Assembly (NCBI GenBank): GCA_023898685.1 | Contig: CP060234.1 | Coordinates: 2,852,001 to 2,916,000, forward strand | Direction of reading: 5' to 3' | DNA: 64,000 bases | Source of the DNA: Phycisphaeraceae bacterium | GTDB taxonomy: Bacteria; Planctomycetota; Phycisphaerae; Phycisphaerales; UBA1924 | Part shown: piece by piece, positions 44,818 to 53,882 of the stretch | How positions within the stretch are numbered: position 1 is the stretch's first letter | Layout of the letters: the number at the start of each line of letters is the position of its first letter | Notes under the pieces: model-generated | Seen by the model: the letters and a program-made list of their open reading frames with translations, nothing else | Database searches by the model: none | What the model was told of the DNA's origin: nothing | Position numbers and translations under genes: made by a program

Positions 44818-45914
44818 ACAGTCCGCCGAGCGAGAGAACAGTGATGACCAATCCTCCGACGCCGGTCGACCGCCTCCGCGGCCTCAAGCCCTACCAGCCC
44901 CCCGAGATCGATCGTGAAGTGACGCTCCGCCTCGACGCCAACGAGGGCGTGCCCACCGCCGACGCGACGCTCGAAGCGATCCGGAGTATCACCTCAGAGG
45001 AGATCCGCCGCTACCCCAACGCCCGGGCCCTCGAGGCCCGGATCGCCGAGCGGCACGCCGTCGACCCCGAGTGCATCGTGGTGACGAACGGCGGCGACGA
45101 CGCGATCGATCGCCTCTGCCGGGCTACGCTCGAGCAGGGCCGCGACCTGGTCTTCCACGCCCCGACGTTCGAGATGATCGAACGGGGCGCCCGCCTTGCG
45201 GGGGCCCTATCCAAGCCGATCGAGTGGCTCGATGGTGACTTCCCGGTCGACGCGTTCGTCGACCGCATCACCAAGCGCACGGGCCTGGCCGCGATCGTCT
45301 CGCCCAACAACCCGACGGGCAGCGTGGTCTCCCGTGACGATTGGAGCCTGATCCTCGACGCCGCCTCCGCCGCGGGTACCGTCGTGCTCGCCGACCTCGC
45401 CTACGTTGAGTTTGCCGACGAGGACCCGACGCCCGACCTCATCGGCGAGCCGAACGTCGTCGTCGTCCGCACGTTCTCCAAGGCGCTGGGCCTCGCGGGG
45501 CTGCGGGTGGGCTACGCGATCGCTCCCGCCCCGATCGCGAACTGGCTCCGCACGACGGGCGGGCCCTACCCGGTCTCGACCGTCTCCCTCGCCGCGGCCG
45601 GGGCGGCGCTGCGCGACCTCGACGCCCGCACGCCGATCCTTGATCGCGTCCGCGAAGAGCGCCGCCAACTCACCGCGTTGCTCATCGATCTCGGCGCGAC
45701 CGTGCCCGAGTCTCAGGCGAATTTCGTCCTCGCCCGGTTCCCCGATGCTCAAGGCGTGTGGAAGGGCCTGATGACCCGGGGGATCTCCGTCCGTTCTTTC
45801 GGGGAGCGACCCGGGCTCGCGGATGCTCTCCGCATCACACTCCCGGCCGACCAAGACTTGTTCGACCGGCTCACGACAGCACTCCGCGACATCCTGCAAG
45901 GAGACCCGCGATGA
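44814..45914 (+). CDS. hisC: Histidinol-phosphate aminotransferase
   Basis: PLP-dependent fold-type I aminotransferase, 366 residues, converting imidazole-acetol phosphate to histidinol phosphate. Seen: LRLDANEGVPTADATLEAI near the start, NGGDDAIDRLCRATLEQGRDLVFHAPTFEM, VSPNNPTGSVVSRDDW (cofactor Asn), VLADLAYVEFA and the Schiff-base Lys in RTFSKALGLAGLRVGYA. The start used is ATG 44814, overlapping the hisG stop; an ATG ten codons later (44844) fits the family length slightly better and cannot be excluded. It overlaps hisB by four bases. Confidence 0.95.
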   Translation: MNSPPSERTVMTNPPTPVDRLRGLKPYQPPEIDREVTLRLDANEGVPTADATLEAIRSITSEEIRRYPNARALEARIAERHAVDPECIVVTNGGDDAIDRLCRATLEQGRDLVFHAPTFEMIERGARLAGALSKPIEWLDGDFPVDAFVDRITKRTGLAAIVSPNNPTGSVVSRDDWSLILDAASAAGTVVLADLAYVEFADEDPTPDLIGEPNVVVVRTFSKALGLAGLRVGYAIAPAPIANWLRTTGGPYPVSTVSLAAAGAALRDLDARTPILDRVREERRQLTALLIDLGATVPESQANFVLARFPDAQGVWKGLMTRGISVRSFGERPGLADALRITLPADQDLFDRLTTALRDILQGDPR

Positions 45915-46501
45915 CTCCCAGAACGGCAACGATCCGGCGGAAGACCCGCGAGACCGACATCACCCTCGAGCTCAACCTCGACGGGCGGGGCGTGTCGACC
46001 ATCTCGACGGGCCTGGGCTTCCTCGACCACATGCTCACCGCGCTCGCGACCCACGCACGAATCGACCTCACGCTCACCTGCAAGGGCGATCTCGACGTCG
46101 ACGACCACCACACCGTGGAAGATTGCGCCCTCGCCCTGGGGCGGGCGATCGACGAGGCGTTGGCCGACCGTAAAGGCATCACCCGCTTCGCCTCGGCCTA
46201 TGCTCCGCTCGATGAATCCCTCGCCCGCGTCGTGATCGACCTCTCGGGGCGCCCCCACGCGACGGTGAACCTCGACCTCAAGCGTGACATGATCGGCCGG
46301 GTCGCGTGCGAAAACATCGCCCACTTCTTCGGTTCGCTCGCGGTGGCGTCGCGCACGACCCTCCATGCCGACGTCTTGAGGGGCGAGAACGACCACCACA
46401 AGGCCGAGGCGGCGTTCAAGGCGCTTGCGCTCGCCCTGCGGCAGGCGGTCGCGATCGACCCACGCATCGACGATGTGCCGTCCACCAAGGGAACGCTCTG
46501 A
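45911..46501 (+). CDS. hisB: Imidazoleglycerol-phosphate dehydratase
   Basis: A 196-residue monofunctional dehydratase; the phosphatase domain present in E. coli HisB is absent. The manganese-binding motifs are intact: GLGFLDHMLTALATHA, GDLDVDDHHTVEDCALALG, CENIAHFFGSLA and GENDHHKAEAAFKALA. The open frame extends 51 codons upstream inside hisC, but the family starts at MTPRTATIRRKTRETDI. No histidinol-phosphatase (hisN) gene is in the window, so that step must be encoded elsewhere. Confidence 0.96.
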   Translation: MTPRTATIRRKTRETDITLELNLDGRGVSTISTGLGFLDHMLTALATHARIDLTLTCKGDLDVDDHHTVEDCALALGRAIDEALADRKGITRFASAYAPLDESLARVVIDLSGRPHATVNLDLKRDMIGRVACENIAHFFGSLAVASRTTLHADVLRGENDHHKAEAAFKALALALRQAVAIDPRIDDVPSTKGTL

Positions 46502-47136
46502 TGGCCCCGCCCGATGACCCGCGACCCCGTGTCTCGATCGTCGCAACGGGCGTCGCCAACACCGCCTCTGTCGCTGCGGGCTTCCGCCGGTGCGGCGCCG
46601 AGCCCGTGTTCATCGACGATCCCGCCTCGGCCCAATCCGCCGACTATCTCGTCCTTCCGGGCGTCGGTTCGTTCGCCGCGGGGATGGCCTGCCTCCGCGA
46701 ACGCGACCTCGTCGGCGTGATCCGCGACCGCGTCGACGAGGGCCGCCCGACCCTCGCCGTCTGCCTGGGCCTCCAACTCCTCTGCGAGTCGTCCGAGGAG
46801 TCCCCGGGCGTCGAGGGACTCGCCGTCGTCCCCGCCCGCATCGAGCGATTCCCCGCCGACGTCCGTGCCCCCCAGTTCGGCTGGAACAGCGTCGAGCCGG
46901 GTCCCGCGAGCCGATATGTTCGGGCGGGCTACGCCTACTACGCCAACTCATACCGACTTCCCGCCGCCCCCGAGGGCTGGGCCCAGGCGACGACCGTGCA
47001 CGCCTCACCCTTCGCGGCCGCCATCGAGCGGGGACGCGTGCTCGCCTGCCAGTTCCACCCCGAGCTCTCCGGGCGGTGGGGCCTCGCCCTCGTCAAACGG
47101 TGGCTCCAGAACGGTGAGGAGGCCCCGTCATGCTGA
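46501..47136 (+). CDS. hisH: Imidazole glycerol phosphate synthase, glutaminase subunit
   Basis: Class I glutamine amidotransferase, 211 residues. Catalytic Cys88 lies in LAVCLGLQLLCESS, and His186/Glu188 in CQFHPELSG. The oxyanion region reads LPGVGSFAAGMACLRE. The N-terminal strand (VSIVATGVANTASVAAGF) departs from the usual DYGxGNxxSV, which is a mild oddity. The ATG overlaps the hisB stop by one base (TGATG). It works with HisF, whose gene overlaps by seven bases. Confidence 0.95.
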   Translation: MAPPDDPRPRVSIVATGVANTASVAAGFRRCGAEPVFIDDPASAQSADYLVLPGVGSFAAGMACLRERDLVGVIRDRVDEGRPTLAVCLGLQLLCESSEESPGVEGLAVVPARIERFPADVRAPQFGWNSVEPGPASRYVRAGYAYYANSYRLPAAPEGWAQATTVHASPFAAAIERGRVLACQFHPELSGRWGLALVKRWLQNGEEAPSC

Positions 47137-47888
47137 CGCGCCGCATCATCCCCTGCCTCGACGTCCGCGATGGACGCGTGGTCAAGGGCGTCCGTTTCCA
47201 GGGTCTTCGCGACGTGGGCGACCCGGTCGAGCAGGCCTCGCGGTACGAAGAGCAGGGGGCCGACGAGCTCGTTATCCTCGACGTCTCCGCGACGCCCGAG
47301 GGGCGGGCGACGGCCGCCGACACCGTCGCCGCGGTTCGCGAGTTGCTCTCGATCCCGCTGACAGTGGGCGGGGGCGTGCGTCAGGTCGCCGATGCGGAGC
47401 GGCTGCTCGCCGCGGGAGCCGACAAGGTGGGCGTCAACACCGCCGCGGTCGAGCGCCCCGGGATCCTGACCGAACTCGCCGACCGCACCGGCGCCCAGTG
47501 TGTCGTGCTCGCGCTTGACGCGGCCCGCAGAGAGGGCGATGAAGGCTGGGAGGTCGTCACGCGCTCCGGCGCCCACCGCACCGGTCTCGACGCGATCGCC
47601 TGGGCCCGCCGGGCCGAGCAGGCCGGCGCGGGTGAGATCCTGCTGACGAGCTGGGACCGCGACGGCACGGGGCACGGCTACGACCTTGAACTCCTCGCCG
47701 CGATCTCCTCCGCCATCCGTGTCCCCATTATCGCCTCGGGCGGGGCGTCGGGCGTCGACCACATGCGCGAGGCGTTCGACGCGGGCGCCGACGCCGTGCT
47801 CGCCGCGTCGATCTTTCACGACGGGGTGATGACCGTGCAGCAAGTCAAAGCCATGCTCGCCGAACGGGGTGTGGAGGTGCGTCGATGA
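47130..47888 (+). CDS. hisF: Imidazole glycerol phosphate synthase, cyclase subunit
   Basis: TIM-barrel cyclase of 252 residues that uses ammonia from HisH. Catalytic Asp11 is in RRIIPCLDVRDGRVVKGV and Asp130 in CVVLALDAARR. Phosphate-binding loops: IPLTVGGGVRQVADAERLLAAGADKVGVNTAAV, and VPIIASGGASGVDHMREAF. The LLTSWDRDGTGHGYDLELL segment replaces the usual SMDxDGT with SWDRDGT. It overlaps hisH by seven bases and hisA by four, so the pair with HisH should be made in balance. Confidence 0.96.
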   Translation: MLTRRIIPCLDVRDGRVVKGVRFQGLRDVGDPVEQASRYEEQGADELVILDVSATPEGRATAADTVAAVRELLSIPLTVGGGVRQVADAERLLAAGADKVGVNTAAVERPGILTELADRTGAQCVVLALDAARREGDEGWEVVTRSGAHRTGLDAIAWARRAEQAGAGEILLTSWDRDGTGHGYDLELLAAISSAIRVPIIASGGASGVDHMREAFDAGADAVLAASIFHDGVMTVQQVKAMLAERGVEVRR

Positions 47889-49165
47889 TCGTCCCCTCGA
47901 TCGATCTGATGAACGGGAACGCCGTCCAGCTCGTGGGCGGCAAGGAGCTGAAGATCGACGCAGGCGACCCACGCCCGATCGCCGACAGGTTCGGGCTGGT
48001 CGGCGAGATCGCGGTGATTGATCTCGACGCCGCGTTGGGGAAGGGCTCCAACACCGAGGTGATCCGCGATCTGCTGGGCCGAGCCTCGTGCCGCGTGGGC
48101 GGCGGCATCCGCGACGTGGAGTCGGCGATCCGCTGGCTCGACGCCGGCGCCTCCAAGGTCATCCTGGGCACCGCCGCCCGACCCGAGATCCTCCGCGAAC
48201 TCCCGAAAGAGCGCGTCATCGCCGCCCTCGACGCGCGCGACGGCGAGGTGGTCGATCAGGGGTGGACGCGCTCGACCGGCGCGACCGTCGAGGACCGCAT
48301 CGTCGAGCTCCGCGAGTATGTCGGGGGATTCCTCGTCACCTTCGTCGAGCGAGAGGGCCGCATGCAGGGCCTGCCGGCCGACCGTATCGCCCAGCTCGTC
48401 GAGCTGGCGTCCCCCGCCCGTGTCACGGTCGCGGGTGGCGTGCGCACACCCGAGGACATCGCCGTCGCCGATCGCGCCGGCGCCGACACCCAGGTCGGCA
48501 TGGCGCTCTACACCAACACGTTCGACGTCGCCCAGGGCTTCTGCGCCCCGCTCCGCTCCGATCGCGCCGATGGCCTCTGGCCCACGGTCGTGACCGATCC
48601 ATCAGGGCGGGCGCTGGGGCTGGTCTACTCGAACCTCGACTCGGTCCGGGCCGCGATCGAGCAGAAGCGGGGCGTCTACTTCTCCCGCTCCCGCGACGGC
48701 GTGTGGATCAAGGGCGAGACCTCGGGCGACACGCAGGATCTGCTCGCCATTGCCGCCGACTGCGACCGCGACGCCCTCCGCTTCACCGTCCGCCAGCACG
48801 GACGGGGCTTCTGCCACACCGGTGACGCGACCTGCTTCGGCCCGCTCGCCGGCATCGCCGCCCTCGATCGCACCGTCGCCGCCCGTCTCGCCGACGCGCC
48901 GCCGGGTTCCTACACCGCCCGGCTCATCGGCGACCCGTCGCTGCTCGAGAGCAAGCTGGTCGAGGAGGCCCGCGAGCTCTGCGAGGCGTCGACGCCCGCC
49001 GACGCGGCCCACGAGGCGGCCGACGTGATCTACTTCGCGACCGTCGCCGCTCGCGCCCGGGGTGCCTCGCTCGAGGACATCGAGAGGAAGCTCGACGAAC
49101 GCACCCGCCGCGTCACGCGGCGTCCGGGCAACGCCAAGCCCGATAGTGGGGGAGCGAAGCCATGA
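47885..49165 (+). CDS. hisA-hisIE: HisA-HisI-HisE trifunctional fusion
   Basis: A 426-residue protein joining three enzymes. Residues 1-~225 are the HisA isomerase (IVPSIDLMNGNAVQLVGGK with Asp7; VGGGIRDVESAIRWLDAGASKVILGT; Asp116 in ALDARDG; VAGGVRTPEDI). Residues ~228-320 are PR-AMP cyclohydrolase (HisI): GVYFSRSRDGVWIKGETSG, the metal/active-site DCDRD (292-296) and CHTGDATCF (310-318). Residues ~343-415 are PR-ATP pyrophosphatase (HisE): SKLVEEARELCEA and AAHEAADVIYFATVAARARG. Together they would perform the second, third and fourth steps of the pathway. HisIE fusions are common; having HisA at the front is unusual to me. It overlaps both neighbours by four bases. Confidence 0.93.
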   Translation: MIVPSIDLMNGNAVQLVGGKELKIDAGDPRPIADRFGLVGEIAVIDLDAALGKGSNTEVIRDLLGRASCRVGGGIRDVESAIRWLDAGASKVILGTAARPEILRELPKERVIAALDARDGEVVDQGWTRSTGATVEDRIVELREYVGGFLVTFVEREGRMQGLPADRIAQLVELASPARVTVAGGVRTPEDIAVADRAGADTQVGMALYTNTFDVAQGFCAPLRSDRADGLWPTVVTDPSGRALGLVYSNLDSVRAAIEQKRGVYFSRSRDGVWIKGETSGDTQDLLAIAADCDRDALRFTVRQHGRGFCHTGDATCFGPLAGIAALDRTVAARLADAPPGSYTARLIGDPSLLESKLVEEARELCEASTPADAAHEAADVIYFATVAARARGASLEDIERKLDERTRRVTRRPGNAKPDSGGAKP

Positions 49166-50439
49166 CCGAGTCCGCCCGATTGCTGCGCCGCATCGCGCCG
49201 GCTGAAGTCAGTCGAGCCCTGCGTCCCCCGGTCGACGCCACAACACTCGCCGCCGCGGGCGAGATCGTCGAGCGCGTCCGCGCCGGCGGCGAGCAAGCCG
49301 TCCGCGAATACGCCCAGCGATTCGGCGAGCGCACACCCGACCAGCCTCTTGCCCTCGCCCGCGCCGAGATGCGGGCGGCGCTCGACAACCTCGATCCCGC
49401 CGCCCGCGCCGTTCTCGAGCGCACCGCCGAGCGCATCCGCGCCTTCGCCCGGGCCCAGCGCGCCGGGATCACCGAGATCGACGTCCCGATCCTCGGCGGC
49501 CGAGCCGGCCACACGGTCGAGCCCGTCGCCTCAGCGGGCTGCTACGCCCCTGCGGGCCGCTACCCGCTGCCTTCCACCGTGCTGATGACCGCCGTCACCG
49601 CGCGCGTCGCGGGATGCGAGCGCGTCGTCGTCGCCTCGCCCGGGGCCCACCCCGTCATGCTCGCCGCCGGGGCGATCGCGGAGGCCGACGCGTTCCTCGC
49701 GGTCGGCGGCGCCCACGCCATCGCGGCGCTTGCGCACGGCTTCGGGGCCTTCGCCCGCTGCGACATGATCGTGGGCCCGGGCAACAAATGGGTCACCGCC
49801 GCCAAGCAGCTCGTGGTGGGCGTCTCCGGCATCGACATGCTCGCCGGTCCTTCCGAGTTGCTGGTCCTCGCCGACGACACCGCCGATCCGGCGACCGTCG
49901 CCACCGACCTGCTCGCGCAGGCAGAGCACGACACCGAGGCGGGGCCGATGCTCGTGACGACCTCGCCCGGACTCGCTGACGCGGTCGAATCGGCACTCGC
50001 GAGCCAGCTCGAAGCCCTGCCGACGCGGGCCACCGCCCACCCCGCGCTCGCCAACGGCTTCGTGTGCGTCGCCTCCACGCTCGACGAGGCGATCGCCGTC
50101 GCCGACGCCATCGCCCCTGAGCACCTCGAGATCATCACGCGCGACCCCGCCGCCGTCGCCTCCCGCCTCCGCAACGCGGGGGCGCTGTTCATCGGGTCGA
50201 GCAGCGCCGAGGTGCTGGGCGACTACGGCGCGGGCCCCAACCACACCTTGCCCACAGGCGGCTCCGCCCGTTTCCAGGCGGGGCTCTCGGTCGCCACATT
50301 CCTCCGCCTGCGGAGCTGGATGCGGATCGACGATACTGCCGCGGCCCGCGAACTCGTCGCCGATGCGATGGCGCTCGCTCAGATCGAGGGCCTCGCCGGC
50401 CACCGCGCGTCGGCCGCCCGACGTTTGTCGCCTGAGTGA
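49162..50439 (+). CDS. hisD: Histidinol dehydrogenase
   Basis: Last pathway enzyme, a zinc- and NAD-dependent four-electron dehydrogenase of 425 residues. Visible: TVEPVASAGCYAPAGRYPLPSTVLMTAVTA, GGAHAIAALAHGFGAF, DMIVGPGNKWVTAAKQLV, GIDMLAGPSELLVLADDTADPATVATDLLAQAEHD (zinc ligands), APEHLEII (catalytic His) and GDYGAGPNHTLPTGG. The length is normal. The ATG overlaps the hisA/IE stop by four bases and closes the operon. No clear terminator was found after it. Confidence 0.97.
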   Translation: MTESARLLRRIAPAEVSRALRPPVDATTLAAAGEIVERVRAGGEQAVREYAQRFGERTPDQPLALARAEMRAALDNLDPAARAVLERTAERIRAFARAQRAGITEIDVPILGGRAGHTVEPVASAGCYAPAGRYPLPSTVLMTAVTARVAGCERVVVASPGAHPVMLAAGAIAEADAFLAVGGAHAIAALAHGFGAFARCDMIVGPGNKWVTAAKQLVVGVSGIDMLAGPSELLVLADDTADPATVATDLLAQAEHDTEAGPMLVTTSPGLADAVESALASQLEALPTRATAHPALANGFVCVASTLDEAIAVADAIAPEHLEIITRDPAAVASRLRNAGALFIGSSSAEVLGDYGAGPNHTLPTGGSARFQAGLSVATFLRLRSWMRIDDTAAARELVADAMALAQIEGLAGHRASAARRLSPE

Positions 50440-50564
50440 CGCGATCCTCGGGTCGCTCCCGCGCCACGAGCCTGAATCGCGAGCGAAGGACTCCTGGACT
50501 TGCGATGTTCGCTTGTGCTTCGGGCTCGTCAGAAGCACGCGATCCGTCTTCCTCTCACGCCCGT

Positions 50565-50570
50565 TATAGT
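50565..50570 (+). promoter_or_regulatory. -10 box (TATAGT) before the phosphatase gene
   Basis: TATAGT lies 56 bases before the TTG start at 50627. No good -35 box was found. Confidence 0.3.
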
Positions 50571-50626
50571 TCACCGCCCCGCGCCGGCCCCACCCGGGTT
50601 CTCGCGCGGGCCGTGCGGAGCAGGGA

Positions 50627-51445
50627 TTGAAACCACAACAGCTCGATCCCGCCGGCCTGATCTGCACCACGTGCGACGACGATCACGCCGAGGTCTTCGC
50701 CTGCGCCGGGGGCGCCGCCGCGATCTACTCCCGCCGCGCCCCGGGCAAGGAAACCGTCAACGAGGATGCGGCGCTCCTCCTCCCGCTCGCCGACAACGCC
50801 GCCCTCCTCGCCATCGCCGACGGCTGCGGCGGCATGCCCGCCGGCGACCAGGCCGCCCTCCGCACCCTCGAAGCCCTCGCGACCACCGTCCGCGAATCGG
50901 GCGACGACCCCCAGGCCGGCGTGCTCGCGGGGTTCGACGCCGCCAACCGGGCGGTGCTCGACATGCGCGTCGGCGCGGGCTCTACGCTCACCGCCGTGCT
51001 GATCGACGGCCCCCGCGCCCGCGTCTTCTACGCCGGCGACTCGCCCGCGCTCGTCACGGGCCAGCGCGGCGCCATCCGGTTCATCGCCAGCCCCCATTCG
51101 CCCACCGGCTTCGGCGTCGAGGCGGGCCTGATGACCGAGCACGAGGCGATCGGGCACGACGAGCGGTCCCTCGTGCTCAACATCATCGGCACGCCCGAGA
51201 TGTTCGTGCAGGTCAGCCCCCCCGTCGACCTCAAGCCCCGCGACACCGTCCTGCTCGCCTCCGACGGGCTCTCCGACAACCTGCTCACCGACCGCATCGT
51301 CGACCTTGCGCGCGTCGGGCGCTGCGACCGCGCCGTCGAGGCCCTCGCGGGCGCGACCCGCAGGCGAATGGAGACGCACGCCGAGGGTCATCCCGACGAC
51401 CTGACGATCATGCTCTACCGCCCGCTCGCCCGCCGCTCGCGGTGA
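50627..51445 (+). CDS. PP2C-type Ser/Thr protein phosphatase
   Basis: A 272-residue metal-dependent phosphatase. Motifs: KETVNEDAALLLPL (metal-binding Asp near residue 48), LLAIADGCGGMPAGDQAA (the DGxGG motif), GSTLTAVLIDGPRARVFYAGDSPALV, DTVLLASDGLSDNL (third metal Asp) and HPDDLTIMLY (final Asp). No membrane segment, so cytoplasmic. The TTG start has GGAGCAGGG before it; the next in-frame Met is far inside the domain. It converges on a kinase gene at 51641-52417, and the two could act on the same substrates. Confidence 0.9.
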   Translation: MKPQQLDPAGLICTTCDDDHAEVFACAGGAAAIYSRRAPGKETVNEDAALLLPLADNAALLAIADGCGGMPAGDQAALRTLEALATTVRESGDDPQAGVLAGFDAANRAVLDMRVGAGSTLTAVLIDGPRARVFYAGDSPALVTGQRGAIRFIASPHSPTGFGVEAGLMTEHEAIGHDERSLVLNIIGTPEMFVQVSPPVDLKPRDTVLLASDGLSDNLLTDRIVDLARVGRCDRAVEALAGATRRRMETHAEGHPDDLTIMLYRPLARRSR

Positions 51446-51640
51446 ACCATCGCGGGGCGACTCGCCGCCTCCGGACGAGGCCCCGGCGCAAGCCTGGGCG
51501 TTCTGGCTCTGGACTGCGCGAGGAATCCCGCTCATTCTCGCGCGGCACCGACGGGCCCCCGGCAGCTGCCTTGGTTGTGGCCCCGGTGTTCAACAGAGGA
51601 ATGACCGGGTTTGTGACAGCGTCTTGTTGTGGATCCCGCG

Positions 51641-52417
51641 TTACGCCCCGGAGCTCCTCCACTCGAACTGATCCAGGTGCTCCCGCAGCCGCCTTGCCGT
51701 CGGATAGCGGGACAGGATCAGCGACTGCCGAAGCCCGCAGATGATCTTCTTGATCTCGTCCCGCTGCGCCGCGTACCACCTCTGCCCGCCCAGCATGTCG
51801 TACAGCAACCGCACCAGCGCCACCACGTCGTACTGCGCGTGCGCCCTCGAGGGCTTGCCCAGGTCGAACAGGTCGACCAGCTTGACGTCGAAGTGCACGC
51901 CCCGCCGTTTGACCAGCACGTTGCCGGAGTGCAGATCGCCGTGGTACTCCCGCTCCGCGTGGATCTGCTCGAGCCCCACCGCGAGGTTGTAGAAGATCGC
52001 CAGCGCCTCGTACTCCGGCAGCCGTTTGCCCGGGCTCGAATCGATCAGGTCGTCGATGATCCGCCCCTCGACGAACTCGCTGATCAGCACCGTCACCGGC
52101 GCCCCCCGGAACCGGAACGACTCCGAGTGGTGGTACTTGAGCACGATCGGGCACGCCCGGAGGCTCTCGAGCTTGCGGGCGTAGAAGGTCACCGCCTTGT
52201 CGTCGTTGTTCCGCTGCGGGAAGAACAGCTTCGCCGCCCGCGACGCCCCGGTCCGCCGCTCGGTGACCCGGTAGACCTCGCCCTCCCAGCCCCCGCCCAG
52301 CAGGCTCTCGACGACGTACTTCCCCCCGATCACGCGCCCCCTCGCGAGGCTGAACGAGCGGATCCGAGGTGTCTTCGTCGTCGACTGCATGCTGTTGCGG
52401 CGTGGCCTGCGGGCCAT
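51641..52417 (-). CDS. Protein kinase-like protein
   Basis: A 258-residue protein of kinase fold. It has a Gly loop (LLGGGWEGEVYRV), the Lys in RAAKLFF, a catalytic loop HGDLHSGNVLV (HGDLHxGN rather than HRDLKPxN, as in aminoglycoside/ABC1-like kinases) and VDLFDLG for the metal-binding loop. It lacks the YMSPEQ activation segment of the other kinases in this window and any membrane helix. The substrate may be a protein or a small molecule. A nearby methionine (52390) is an alternative start. Confidence 0.82.
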   Translation of the reverse strand: MARRPRRNSMQSTTKTPRIRSFSLARGRVIGGKYVVESLLGGGWEGEVYRVTERRTGASRAAKLFFPQRNNDDKAVTFYARKLESLRACPIVLKYHHSESFRFRGAPVTVLISEFVEGRIIDDLIDSSPGKRLPEYEALAIFYNLAVGLEQIHAEREYHGDLHSGNVLVKRRGVHFDVKLVDLFDLGKPSRAHAQYDVVALVRLLYDMLGGQRWYAAQRDEIKKIICGLRQSLILSRYPTARRLREHLDQFEWRSSGA

Positions 52418-52543
52418 ATCCCCATCAAACCCTGTCGCGGGACACCAAGATAGCCAATTCGGCCGTCCGTGTCCCGTGGCACGGGCCGCCCCGAACCGCG
52501 GCGGGCAATAGGGGATTCGACGCGCGGGGCTCGATCAGCGGAC

Positions 52544-52549
52544 TATACA
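52544..52549 (+). promoter_or_regulatory. -10 box (TATACA) immediately before the O-methyltransferase gene
   Basis: TATACA lies only seven bases before the ATG at 52557, which would make the transcript leaderless. No -35 box was found. Confidence 0.4.
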
Positions 52550-52556
52550 GTCGATC

Positions 52557-53228
52557 ATGACCGATCAAAGCCACCTCTGGACGCGGATCGACGCGCTCTG
52601 CGAATCGCTCATGCCGGCCGTTCCGCTCGCCGTCCGGGTCGCCGAGCGGCGCAGCCGCGAGCTCGACCTCCCCGCGATCAGCGTCACGCCCATGCTGGGG
52701 CGGCTGCTCTCGGTGCTCGTCCGCCTCACCAACGCCTCGCGCGTCCTCGAGGTCGGCACGCTCGGGGGCTACAGCACCGCCTGGCTCGCCACCGCCCTCG
52801 CCCCGGGCGGCAAGGTCGTCACCATCGAGGTCGACGAACGCCGCGCCCGCGAGGCGATCGAGACGTTCAAGGCGGGCGGCCTCGCCGACCGCGTCGAGGT
52901 ACTCACAGGCGAGGGCCTCGAGCGGATGGGCGAGCTGATCGAGCGGCACACGTCGTTCGACCTCGCCTTCCTCGACGCCGACAAGGAGAACAACCCGGCT
53001 TACTTCGACCTCGCCCTCCGCCTCGTCCGCCCGGGCGGCGTGATCGTGATCGACAACATCGTCCGCAAGGGCAAGATCCTCGACCCCGCCGACCCCGACG
53101 CCCGGGGCTGCCTCGAGGCGCTCCGTCGCGCCGGCGCTTCGGGCCGCGTCACCGTGGCCCCCGTCCAGACCGTCGGTGCCAAGGGGCACGACGGCTACCT
53201 GATCGCGATCGTCAACCCGGAATCCTGA
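52557..53228 (+). CDS. Class I SAM-dependent O-methyltransferase (catechol/CCoAOMT-like)
   Basis: A 223-residue soluble methyltransferase. The SAM-binding motif is ASRVLEVGTLGGYSTAWLA (motif I), then VVTIEVDERRAREAIETF (the acidic residue that holds the ribose), and FDLAFLDADKENNPAYFDLALRLVRPGGVIVIDNIV (the metal-binding Asp-Asp-Asn series of CCoAOMT-like enzymes). The Tyr/Trp pattern before motif I (SVTPMLGRLLSVLVRL) matches this family. The physiological substrate is unknown. It is followed 60 bases later by a VOC gene, possibly in one transcript. Confidence 0.92.
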   Translation: MTDQSHLWTRIDALCESLMPAVPLAVRVAERRSRELDLPAISVTPMLGRLLSVLVRLTNASRVLEVGTLGGYSTAWLATALAPGGKVVTIEVDERRAREAIETFKAGGLADRVEVLTGEGLERMGELIERHTSFDLAFLDADKENNPAYFDLALRLVRPGGVIVIDNIVRKGKILDPADPDARGCLEALRRAGASGRVTVAPVQTVGAKGHDGYLIAIVNPES

Positions 53229-53288
53229 AACCAAACCGATAGGATGCCCGCACGCCCCGCGTGACGCCCCGCCCCACGGAGACCCCCG

Positions 53289-53684
53289 ATGGCGATGATG
53301 ACCAGGCAGCGCCCCATGCTCGCGGTGCAGGACCTCCGGCGCACGATCGACTTCTACCGCGACAAGCTGGGCTTCACGCTGGGCGACACCTTCGGCGATC
53401 CGCCCGTCTGGTGCTCGCTCCACCGCGAGGGCGTCGAGCTCATGTTCAACCAGCCCCCGGACGCCGCGAAGGACGTGCCCCGCCGGAGCCGGGACTACCA
53501 GGTTTTCTACATCAACGCCGACGACGTCGTGGCCCTCCGCGACGAACTGCTGGGTCACGGCGCCCCCTGCTCCGACCTCCGCGTCACCATCTACGGCATG
53601 AAGGAGTTCGAGGTGCGCGACCCCGACCACATCTGGCTCTGGTTCGGCCAGCCCACCGACGAGCCCCCGACGGTCACGGAATAG
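53289..53684 (+). CDS. VOC (glyoxalase/bleomycin-resistance fold) protein
   Basis: A 131-residue protein with one VOC module pair: RPMLAVQDLRRTIDFYRDKLGFTLGDTFGDPPVWCSLHREGVELMFNQPP, then YQVFYINADDVVALRDELLGHG and GMKEFEVRDPDHIWLWFGQP. The Glu in KEFEVRDPDHI is the usual metal ligand. The family covers glyoxalases, dioxygenases and antibiotic-binding proteins, so no exact activity can be named. It starts 60 bases after the methyltransferase gene. Confidence 0.88.
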   Translation: MAMMTRQRPMLAVQDLRRTIDFYRDKLGFTLGDTFGDPPVWCSLHREGVELMFNQPPDAAKDVPRRSRDYQVFYINADDVVALRDELLGHGAPCSDLRVTIYGMKEFEVRDPDHIWLWFGQPTDEPPTVTE

Positions 53685-53754
53685 AGCGCATCGGCGGCTG
53701 TCCGAAAGTGCCCCGAGTGCGGGGGCCTGCATTCATCGGCATGCCCACGTGTGG

Positions 53755-53777
53755 CACGCCTGGCTTGTCCAGGCGTG
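53755..53777 (+). repeat. Perfect hairpin in the VOC-imuA spacer
   Basis: CACGCCTGG and CCAGGCGTG separated by CTTGT; 9-bp stem. No T run follows on either strand. It may end the upstream transcript or be a dispersed palindrome. Confidence 0.45.
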
Positions 53778-53882
53778 AGAACGCCCGGGTGCCGTGGAGA
53801 CGCCGTCCTCGGCTTCTCCACGATTCCGGCACCTCTCCCCTTCAAGCCCGCCGCGTTGAAACCCTCTTCTCGCGCAAAAAGC

